From the NCBI GenBank assembly GCA_007135355.1, contig SLJA01000166.1, positions 1 to 8,251 on the forward strand: 8,251 bases of DNA, written 5' to 3'. Source of the DNA: Wenzhouxiangella sp. Its GTDB lineage: Bacteria; Pseudomonadota; Gammaproteobacteria; Xanthomonadales; Wenzhouxiangellaceae. The position numbers were made by a program, and so were the translations under genes. Shown here piece by piece: positions 1-5,806 of this stretch (the first letter of the stretch is position 1; every line of letters begins with the position of its first letter). The notes beneath the pieces are model-generated. The model had not been told where the DNA came from. It ran no database searches and saw only the letters and a program-made list of their open reading frames with translations.

Positions 1-1869
1 ACGGTGGTCTTGTTCGTCTGGGGCCGGTTTCGGCATGACCTGGTCGCTGCCACCGCGCTGCTGGCCTGCGTGCTGTTCGGCCTGGTGCCCGGCCGCGACG
101 CCTTCGAGGGCTTCGGCCACCCGGCCGTGATCACGGTGGCCTGCGTGCTGATCCTGAGCCGCGCCCTGCAGGTGACCGGTGCTGTCGATATCCTCACCGA
201 TCGCCTTCTACCCAAGGGTGCGAGCGCCTGGGTTGCCACCAGCTCGCTGGTGGCCCTGGCGGCGGTCCTGTCGGCATTCATGAACAACGTTGGCGCGTTG
301 GCCTTGCTGATGCCGGTGGCGGTCATGGTAGCCCAGCGCCACGGTCTGCCGCCGGGCCAGGTGCTGATGCCGCTGGCCTTCGGCTCCATCCTGGGCGGCA
401 TGACCACCCTGATCGGCACGCCGCCCAACCTGATCGTATCGGGATTCCGCGCCGATGCCGGGCTTGGCTCGTTCAGCATGTTCGATTTCACGCCGGTCGG
501 ACTGGCGGTCGCCGCAGTCGGCGTCACCTTCACCTTGATTGCCGGACGCTGGCTGATCCCGCTGCGGGAACGCAGTGATCTGGAAGACTTCGATATCGGC
601 AGTTATCTGACCGAGGCGCGCGTTCAGGCCAACTCCAAGTCCGTGGGCTTGCGCCTGGCCGAAGCCGAACGACGGATCGACGAGACCGGCGCGCAGGTGG
701 TCGGCGTGATTCGCAACGACGAACGTTTGCGCAACCCGCACGGCAACCTGAAACTCCGCGCGGCCGACATCCTCGTCATCGAAGCCGAACCCAAGGCCTT
801 GATGTCAGCCCTCAATCAGCTGGACATTCAACTGGAGGAAGACAAACAGGAAACACCGGTTCCGGTCGACCCTACGGACGAGAAACCTACCCAGGCAACC
901 GAGGTCAAGCCGGATGCCAGGCGCGGAGACGCTCGCGACGATGACCACAAGGACAAGAAAGAGCGGGCCGAAGAGCAAGATCAGTCCGAGTCGAAAGGCA
1001 CTCCCGAAGATGAGGAGATCGCCCTGCTGGAAGTGGTGGTCATGCCAATGTCATCCATCATCGGGCGCTCGGCGCGCAGCCTGAGGTTGCGCTCGCGGAA
1101 TGCCATCAACCTGTTGGCGGTTTCCCGCCAGGGCCGCCGCACGACCGCACGATTGCGCACCCTGCAGTTCCGTCCTGGCGACGTGTTGCTGGTGCAAGGC
1201 GCCCGCGACAGCCTGACCGAGTTCGCCGTCAACCACGGCTGCGTTCCCCTGGCCGAACGCGCCCTGCGCATTCCGCGTACGCGCCAGGCATTGATCGCCG
1301 GGTTGGTGATGCTGGCCGCCGTGGTCGGCGCCGCATTCGGCCTGATGCCGGCCGCCATTACCTTTGCCGCCGGCGTGGTCGTGATCGCCGCCACCCGCGT
1401 GATCCCGCCGCGCAAGATCTATGACGCCATCGACTGGCCGGTGATCGTACTGCTGGGCGCCCTGATTCCGGTCGCCGGCGCCATGGCCACCACAGGCACG
1501 GCGGATCTGCTGGCCGGCCTGTTGCTCGAACACGCCAGCTTCGGCTCGACCGTGCTCGCCCTGGCCCTGATCCTGGTCATCACCATGACCCTTTCGGACT
1601 TCATGAACAACGCCGCCACCGCGGCCGTGATGTGCCCGATCGCGATCAGCTCGGCCGATGCCCTTGGCGTGAGCGCCGACCCCTTCCTGATGGCCGTTGC
1701 CGTCGGCGCCTCCTGCGCCTTCCTCACGCCCATCGGCCACCAGAACAACACCCTGATCCTGGGTCCTGGCGGATTCCGGTTCGGCGACTACTGGCGCTTG
1801 GGACTGCCGCTGGAGGTGTTGGTGGTGCTGGTCGGCGTGCCGATGATCTTGCTGGTGTGGCCGTTGTGA
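1..1869 (+). CDS. SLC13/DASS-family permease with two RCK_C (TrkA_C) domains, 5' partial
   Basis: Inner-membrane ion or anion permease of the SLC13 (divalent anion:Na+ symporter) type; the substrate cannot be told from sequence, sulfate or a dicarboxylate being the usual candidates. Translation is open from base 1 (ACG, then GTG at 4) and already reads as the end of the first membrane segment, so the true start and roughly 10-20 residues lie before the window. Numbering from the GTG at 4, the N-terminal membrane half spans residues 1-187 and carries FMNN (92-95) and IGTPPN (137-142). The C-terminal half spans about 427-621 and carries a matching FMNN (533-536) and TPIGHQNN (575-582). This is the family's inverted-repeat pair of substrate/Na+ loops. 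Between the halves lie two cytosolic RCK_C-like domains, about 194-275 and 339-415, the second with the typical GRSARSLRLR and FRPGDVLLVQG. They are separated by a roughly 60-residue charged linker (about 277-338), which is unusual. The gene ends in TGA at 1867-1869. Confidence 0.9.
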   Translation, partial: TVVLFVWGRFRHDLVAATALLACVLFGLVPGRDAFEGFGHPAVITVACVLILSRALQVTGAVDILTDRLLPKGASAWVATSSLVALAAVLSAFMNNVGALALLMPVAVMVAQRHGLPPGQVLMPLAFGSILGGMTTLIGTPPNLIVSGFRADAGLGSFSMFDFTPVGLAVAAVGVTFTLIAGRWLIPLRERSDLEDFDIGSYLTEARVQANSKSVGLRLAEAERRIDETGAQVVGVIRNDERLRNPHGNLKLRAADILVIEAEPKALMSALNQLDIQLEEDKQETPVPVDPTDEKPTQATEVKPDARRGDARDDDHKDKKERAEEQDQSESKGTPEDEEIALLEVVVMPMSSIIGRSARSLRLRSRNAINLLAVSRQGRRTTARLRTLQFRPGDVLLVQGARDSLTEFAVNHGCVPLAERALRIPRTRQALIAGLVMLAAVVGAAFGLMPAAITFAAGVVVIAATRVIPPRKIYDAIDWPVIVLLGALIPVAGAMATTGTADLLAGLLLEHASFGSTVLALALILVITMTLSDFMNNAATAAVMCPIAISSADALGVSADPFLMAVAVGASCAFLTPIGHQNNTLILGPGGFRFGDYWRLGLPLEVLVVLVGVPMILLVWPL

Positions 1870-1876
1870 TGTTGTT

Positions 1877-1974
1877 AGGGTTCAGGGTTCGGGGTTCAGG
1901 GTTCAGTCAAGGTGTGGCGGGATGGTTTCCGGTTTCCGGTTTTCCTGAACCCTGAACCCTGAGCCCTGAACGCT
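1877..1974. repeat. Imperfect 30-bp inverted repeat of GGGTTCA type with 38-base loop
   Basis: Arm 1 (1877-1906) is built of GGGTTC/GGGTTCA units. Its reverse complement matches arm 2 (1945-1974) at 27 of 30 positions by eye. The loop (1907-1944) ends in three head-to-tail copies of a GGTTTCC unit (1924-1930, 1931-1937, and 1938-1945 with one extra T). The hairpin begins 8 bases after the permease stop codon, so it would form in the 3' end of that mRNA and could protect the transcript end or help stop transcription. No T-run follows, so it is not a classical intrinsic terminator. It could also be a dispersed extragenic element, which one window cannot show. Confidence 0.8.
1878..1901 (+). other. 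Putative G-quadruplex motif
   Basis: Four runs of three or more G (1878-1880, 1885-1887, 1891-1894, 1899-1901) are separated by loops of 3-4 bases, which satisfies the standard G3+N1-7 pattern. The G-rich strand is the coding strand of the upstream permease, so the fold could form in its mRNA as well as in DNA. It would compete with the inverted-repeat hairpin that uses the same bases. Folding in the cell is inference. Confidence 0.55.
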
Positions 1975-2016
1975 CCACTCTGAACCCTGAGCCCTGAACG
2001 CTCAACTCTGAACCCT
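1961..2016. repeat. 28-bp tandem direct repeat, two copies
   Basis: Bases 1961-1988 and 1989-2016 are identical except for one C/A difference (position 16 of the unit), so 27 of 28 match. Each unit begins GAGCCCTGAACGCTC and ends CTGAACCCT. The first copy includes part of arm 2 of the preceding inverted repeat, so the element seems to have grown by tandem duplication on its C-rich side. It is a likely site for copy-number variation between strains. Confidence 0.85.
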
Positions 2017-2047
2017 CCCCCAAACCCATCCACAAGACCATCGAGCC

Positions 2048-2701
2048 ATGTCCACTCTCGCCGCCGCTATCTTCGACATGGACGGCCTACTCATCGACTC
2101 CGAACCGCTGTGGCAGGATGCCGAGATGGCTTGTTTTAAGCCGCTGGGGGTGCCGGTTACGCGTGATTTGTGCCGCGAGAGTGCCGGGCGGCGGATTGAT
2201 GAGGTGGCGCGCCTGTGGCATCAGCGCTTTGGCTGGCAGGGTCCGACGATTGATGAGATGGTGGAGCGGGTGCTGGAAACGGTTACCCGGCTGATTCTTG
2301 AGCGGGCCGAGCCGCTGCCCGGTGTTGTGGACACGATGACCGCGCTGCAGGCACGCGGCATTCCCATGGCCATCGCATCCTCGTCACCACCGGCCCTGAT
2401 CGAGGGCGTGGTCAACGCGCTGAACATCGGCGACTACCTTGCGCTCACCCACTCCGGCGTGCACGAGGAGCGCGGCAAGCCGGACCCGGCGGTTTTCCTG
2501 AGCACCGCGCGCAAGCTGGGCGTGGTACCCGAACATTGCCTGGTGTTCGAAGACGCCCCCGCCGGCGTCACTGCCGCCAGACGCGCCGGCATGCGCGTGG
2601 TGGCCGTTCCCTCGGTCTTCGACCCGTCCGACCCGGCCTTCAGCCAGGCCGATCAGGTACTGAGGAGTGTGCAGGAGTTCGATCTTGCGCGCTGGCTTTG
2701 A
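2048..2701 (+). CDS. hxpB: HAD-superfamily sugar-phosphate phosphatase, HxpB/YniC-like
   Basis: Cytosolic phosphatase of 217 residues, the usual length for HAD subfamily IA beta-phosphoglucomutase-like enzymes. All four HAD motifs are visible: motif I with nucleophile D10 and acid/base D12 (FDMDGLLIDSEPLW), motif II S111 (IASSS), motif III K144 (RGKPDP) and motif IV E168/D169 (FEDAPAG). A helical cap lies between residues of about 18 and 85. The opening stretch closely resembles E. coli HxpB (YniC), a hexitol and 2-deoxyglucose-6-phosphate phosphatase, so dephosphorylation of small sugar or hexitol phosphates is the likely role; the exact substrate is not readable. The ATG at 2048 gives the expected N-terminus with motif I at residue 10; only a weak GAG lies upstream. 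It follows a repeat-filled gap and is convergent with the peptidase gene downstream. Confidence 0.88.
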   Translation: MSTLAAAIFDMDGLLIDSEPLWQDAEMACFKPLGVPVTRDLCRESAGRRIDEVARLWHQRFGWQGPTIDEMVERVLETVTRLILERAEPLPGVVDTMTALQARGIPMAIASSSPPALIEGVVNALNIGDYLALTHSGVHEERGKPDPAVFLSTARKLGVVPEHCLVFEDAPAGVTAARRAGMRVVAVPSVFDPSDPAFSQADQVLRSVQEFDLARWL

Positions 2702-2711
2702 AAGGATATTT

Positions 2712-2786
2712 AACCGCGGATGAACGCAGATAAACGCAGATGATGTTCTTTTATTTATCAGCGTTCATCCGCGTTCATCTGCGGTT
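2712..2786. repeat. Large extragenic stem-loop (31-bp arms) between convergent genes
   Basis: Arm 1 is 2712-2742 and arm 2 is 2756-2786; arm 1 matches the reverse complement of arm 2 at 26 of 31 positions, with a 13-base AT-rich loop. Several of the differences become G-U pairs in one RNA orientation. The arms are themselves repetitive, made of roughly 10-base units of the form GATGAACGC/GATAAACGC. It fills the 105-base gap between the stop of the phosphatase gene (2701) and the stop of the convergent peptidase gene (2807), an ideal place for a bidirectional transcript end. No T-run flanks either side, so an intrinsic-terminator label would be too strong. From memory, similar AACCGCAGATGAACGC elements occur dispersed in many environmental bacteria. 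Confidence 0.85.
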
Positions 2787-2806
2787 TGTACCTTCTTGAC
2801 AGCTCT

Positions 2807-4903
2807 TCAATCTCGGGATGCGGGATTCAATCTGTCGTGCAGGTACGCGTAGATCAGCGCGGTGATGTACGCGCTCTGCTTCAGGTTGGCCGCACCACCA
2901 TGCCCGCCCTCGATGTTCTCGAAGTAGAGCACGTCGTGGTCCTGCTCCATCATGCGCGCCACGAACTTGCGCGCGTGCGCAGGATGGACGCGGTCGTCGC
3001 GGGTTGAAGTGGTGACGAAGGCCTTGGGATAGCTCGCGTCCGGCGACAGGTTCTGATATGGGGAATACTGGCTCATGAACGCCCAGTCATCCGGGTCGTC
3101 CGGGTTGCCGTACTCGGCCATCCAGCTGGCGCCGGCCAGCAACAGGTGGTAACGCTTCATGTCCAAAAGCGGCACCTGGATGATGACCGCGTTGAACAGG
3201 TCCGGGCGCTGCACCATCACCGCACCGGTCAGCAGGCCGCCGTTCGAGCCGCCCTGTATGCCTAAGTGCTCGGGCGAGGTAATGCCGCGCTCGATCAGGT
3301 CTTCGGACACGGCGATCAGATCATCGAACACGCGCTGGCGATTTTCGCGCAGGCCGGCCTGATGCCAGCGCGGACCGAACTCGCCGCCGCCGCGGATATT
3401 GGCCAGCACGTAGACGCCGCCGCGCTCCAGCCAGGCCGAACCGATCAGCCCCGAGTAGAACGGCGTGCGCGCGACCTCAAAGCCGCCGTAGGCCGCCAAC
3501 AGGGTCGGATTGGCACCATTGGCCTCGAACCCTGCCGGTTTGACGATGAAGTAGGGAATCTGCTCACCGTCGGCTGAGGTGGCGAAGTGCTGCGCCACGG
3601 TCATGCCGTCCTTGTCGAAGCGGGACGGTTCGGAGCGGATCTGGCGATGGGTGTCGGCCATCGCGTCGGCCTCGTACAAGCGGCTGGGGGTCAGAAAATC
3701 GGTGTAGTTGAAGTAGAAGGCATCCGAGCGATCGTCCGTGGTAACCACGCTCAGCGTGCCGTTGCCGGGAATGTTCAGACGCTCGCGGGTCCAGCCGTCC
3801 TCGCCGTAGGTGAAGCGCAGGAACTGACCGATCACGTTGTCGAGGATGGAGACGATCACGGTGTTCTGGGTGGTGGAAACGCCGTTGACGGCCTGTCGTT
3901 CGTTGGGCTGGAAAAGCAGCTGAAACTCGGGCTCGCCGGCCAGCACCGACTCCATGTCGGCGGCCAGCAGCGCGCCCTGGACAAAGCTTGACTCGCCAAC
4001 AGTCCAGTCCGAGCGCAGTTCGACCAGCAGCTGTCCGCCGATGATGCCGGCGATGTTGGCATCGTTCGGCACATCGACGCGCACCGTCTCGCCGTCGCGT
4101 AGCACGTGATACTCGCGGGTGAAGAAGCTCGGCAGGCGCACGATCATGTCCCACGGCGTGTCGCCGTCCCAGAAGCGGCTACCCCAGACCAGCACATCGT
4201 CGCGCTCGCCCTCGAACACCAGCTCGGCCTCTTCCCGGGGCGTGCCGCGGCGCCAGATATAGACCTTGCGGGCATATTCCGAGGTGGTCATCTGCTCAGG
4301 CTCGAAGGCCGGGCCGAAAAACACGCTGTCGCGGTCGCGCCAGCTGATGTAGCTCTTCGACTCCGGCAGCACGAAGCCGTCCTCGACGAACTCGCGCGTT
4401 TCCAGGTCGAACTCGCGCCGCACGGCCGCGTCGGCGCCGCCGATGGACAAGCCGACCAGACAGCGGTCATAGTCCGGATAGCGACAGTTGGCGCCGGCCC
4501 AGACCCAGTTTTGGTCTTCCCGTTCGGCCAGCGCATCGACATCGATGATCACATCCCAGTCCGGACGCTCATTGCGATAGTCCTCGCGGCTAGTCACGCG
4601 CCAGATGCCGCGCACGTGGTTGGCGTCGCGCCAGAAGTTGTAGATCTGCCCGCCCATCAGCGAGGGGAAGGCGATGCGGTCGTCAGCGGTGAGAATCTCC
4701 AGGTTGCGCGCGTGGATGGCCTCGAAATACGGGTGGCTTTCGAGAAATTCGACCGAGCGCTCGTTCTGCTCGCGCGCCCAGTCCAGCGCGCGTTCGCTCT
4801 CGATTTCCTCCAGCCACAGGAACGGATCGTCCTCAGCGGCCATGGTCGCTCCGGGCAGCGCGAGTACTGCGGTCAGGGTCAGCAGGGGCAAGGTTTTGGT
4901 CAT
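2807..4903 (-). CDS. Secreted prolyl oligopeptidase family serine peptidase (S9A)
   Basis: A 698-residue serine peptidase that cleaves short peptides, typically after proline, and is probably periplasmic. Residues 1-23 form a Sec signal peptide: K3, a hydrophobic stretch rich in L, T and A, and a cleavage site near TMAA/EDD. The POP N-terminal segment follows (DPFLWLEEIESERALDW, 26-42), then the beta-propeller to about residue 440 and the alpha/beta-hydrolase domain. The catalytic triad is S553 (GGSNGG), D637 (RDDRVHP) and H668 (EGGHGG), close to S554/D641/H680 of the porcine enzyme. The only two cysteines in the protein, C140 and C148, could form a disulfide, which suits export. The ATG at 4903 is chosen over a TTG at 4933 because it places the signal peptide at the N-terminus; the Shine-Dalgarno is weak. 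The start lies 60 bases after the AMP nucleosidase stop on the same strand, so co-transcription is possible. Confidence 0.92.
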   Translation of the reverse strand: MTKTLPLLTLTAVLALPGATMAAEDDPFLWLEEIESERALDWAREQNERSVEFLESHPYFEAIHARNLEILTADDRIAFPSLMGGQIYNFWRDANHVRGIWRVTSREDYRNERPDWDVIIDVDALAEREDQNWVWAGANCRYPDYDRCLVGLSIGGADAAVRREFDLETREFVEDGFVLPESKSYISWRDRDSVFFGPAFEPEQMTTSEYARKVYIWRRGTPREEAELVFEGERDDVLVWGSRFWDGDTPWDMIVRLPSFFTREYHVLRDGETVRVDVPNDANIAGIIGGQLLVELRSDWTVGESSFVQGALLAADMESVLAGEPEFQLLFQPNERQAVNGVSTTQNTVIVSILDNVIGQFLRFTYGEDGWTRERLNIPGNGTLSVVTTDDRSDAFYFNYTDFLTPSRLYEADAMADTHRQIRSEPSRFDKDGMTVAQHFATSADGEQIPYFIVKPAGFEANGANPTLLAAYGGFEVARTPFYSGLIGSAWLERGGVYVLANIRGGGEFGPRWHQAGLRENRQRVFDDLIAVSEDLIERGITSPEHLGIQGGSNGGLLTGAVMVQRPDLFNAVIIQVPLLDMKRYHLLLAGASWMAEYGNPDDPDDWAFMSQYSPYQNLSPDASYPKAFVTTSTRDDRVHPAHARKFVARMMEQDHDVLYFENIEGGHGGAANLKQSAYITALIYAYLHDRLNPASRD

Positions 4904-4952
4904 GTCGGGTGAGCCTGTTCGGTTCCATTGCAAAAAAGTGAATATCGAGGAT

Positions 4953-4975
4953 CGCTTTGCTTTTTAGTCAAAGCG
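4953..4975. repeat. Perfect 7-bp inverted repeat across the AMP nucleosidase stop codon
   Basis: CGCTTTG (4953-4959) and CAAAGCG (4969-4975) flank a 9-base loop that contains the TAA stop codon (4964-4966, minus strand). In the minus-strand transcript a T6 run follows the stem, but only after about a dozen bases, so it is a poor intrinsic terminator. It could weakly attenuate read-through into the peptidase gene or simply be a small 3' structure. Confidence 0.4.
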
Positions 4976-5737
4976 CAAGTGGCGGACCGAGCGGCCCTCG
5001 TTGGCGATTTCCTTGAGCGAATCGATGCCGATGGCGATCTGGCTATCGACGAAGCGCTCGGTGATGATGCGATCGGAGGCGTCGGTTTTCACCCCATCGG
5101 GGATCATGGGCTGGTCGGACACCAGCAGCAGCGCGCCGGCCGGGATCGAGTTGGCAAACGCGGTGATGAAGATGGTCGCGGTTTCCATGTCGATGGCCAT
5201 GCAGCGCGTGCGGCGCAAGTATTTCTTGAACGCGCGATCGTGCTCCCAGACGCGGCGGTTGGTGGTGTAGACCGTGCCGGTCCAGTAATCCTTGTCATGG
5301 TCGCGGATGGTGGACGAAACCGCGCGCTGCAGGGTAAAAGCCGGCAAGGACGGCACCTCGGGCGGGAAATAATCATTGGAAGTCCCCTCGCCGCGAATGG
5401 CGGCAATTGGCAGGATCAGGTCGCCGAGCTGGTTCTTTTTCTTCAGGCCACCGCACTTGCCCAGAAACAGCACTGCCTTCGGCGTCACCGCGCTCAGCAG
5501 GTCCATGATGGTGGCGGCATTGGCGCTGCCCATGCCGAAGTTGATAATCGAGATGTTCTCGAAAGTGGCGTTGCGCATGGCCTTGTCGCGCCCGCGCACT
5601 TCCACGCCCATGAAGGCGGCGAACTTTTCGACGTAGTTGTCGAAATTGGTTAGCAGAATGTACTTGCCGAAGTCCTCGACCGCCGTTCCTGTGTAGCGCG
5701 GCAGCCAGTTTTGCACGATGCTCGGCTTGTCCAGCAT
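4964..5737 (-). CDS. amn: AMP nucleosidase, short (Bacteroidetes-like) form
   Basis: Cytosolic enzyme that hydrolyses AMP to adenine and ribose 5-phosphate, draining the AMP pool for purine salvage. The 257-residue protein is a single PNP/UDP-phosphorylase fold. Visible motifs are FGMGSANAA (67-75), GKCGGL (93-98), IRGEGTSNDYFPPEVPS (114-130), the substrate-site DMET (183-186) and the catalytic-type SDQP (207-210). It lacks the extra N-terminal domain of the roughly 480-residue E. coli Amn. The wording of the sequence closely matches what I recall of the short enzymes of Bacteroidetes. The start is the ATG at 5737, fixed by an AAGGAG six bases upstream; a TTG at 5755 lies upstream of that signal and is rejected. 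It is divergent from the YeiH-like gene and followed on the same strand by the oligopeptidase gene. Confidence 0.9.
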   Translation of the reverse strand: MLDKPSIVQNWLPRYTGTAVEDFGKYILLTNFDNYVEKFAAFMGVEVRGRDKAMRNATFENISIINFGMGSANAATIMDLLSAVTPKAVLFLGKCGGLKKKNQLGDLILPIAAIRGEGTSNDYFPPEVPSLPAFTLQRAVSSTIRDHDKDYWTGTVYTTNRRVWEHDRAFKKYLRRTRCMAIDMETATIFITAFANSIPAGALLLVSDQPMIPDGVKTDASDRIITERFVDSQIAIGIDSLKEIANEGRSVRHLRFD

Positions 5738-5743
5738 GTTGTT

Positions 5744-5749
5744 CTCCTT
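5744..5749 (-). promoter_or_regulatory. Strong Shine-Dalgarno of the AMP nucleosidase gene
   Basis: AAGGAG on the minus strand, six bases before the ATG at 5737. It is the clearest ribosome binding site in the window and decides the start of this gene. The other genes have weak or no recognisable site, so this gene may be translated comparatively well. Confidence 0.85.
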
Positions 5750-5772
5750 AAGCAATCCATTGCAATGACGCG

Positions 5773-5790
5773 GCGGCCACGACAGGCCGC
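5773..5790. repeat. Perfect 6-bp inverted repeat in the divergent intergenic gap
   Basis: GCGGCC (5773-5778) and GGCCGC (5785-5790) with a 6-base spacer lie in the roughly 70-base gap between the divergent AMP nucleosidase and YeiH-like genes. It could be an operator or a leader hairpin, but six GC pairs arise easily by chance in DNA this GC-rich. I could not identify a convincing -35/-10 pair for either gene. Confidence 0.25.
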
Positions 5791-5806
5791 ACTTGCACTA
5801 CGCTTG

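Noticed and set aside
1051..1740. Minus-strand open frame of 229 codons with many G, H, Q and R residues
   Set aside because: It is the antisense shadow of the permease's second RCK_C domain and C-terminal membrane half; the low-complexity composition reflects the codon bias of the sense strand.
1877..2016. Possible CRISPR array in the repeat region
   Set aside because: The two 28-bp copies abut with no spacers, the other units are 7 bases long, and no cas gene is nearby.
2536..2733. Short plus-strand frame of 65 codons running past the end of the phosphatase gene into the stem-loop
   Set aside because: It overlaps the HAD motif IV region in another frame, is arginine-rich, and has no supporting start signal.
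2712..2786. Classical Rho-independent terminator
   Set aside because: The stem is long and not tipped by a compact GC core, and neither strand has a T-run directly after it, so only a general stem-loop call is supported.
2806..2833. TTCAATCT repeated 20 bases apart at the peptidase 3' end
   Set aside because: An 8-base direct repeat at the end of a coding region is weak evidence for any element and has no flanking structure.
4106..4912. Plus-strand open frame of 268 codons over the signal peptide and N-terminal half of the peptidase
   Set aside because: It is antisense to the conserved prolyl oligopeptidase, with a composition expected of a GC-rich shadow frame and no motif.
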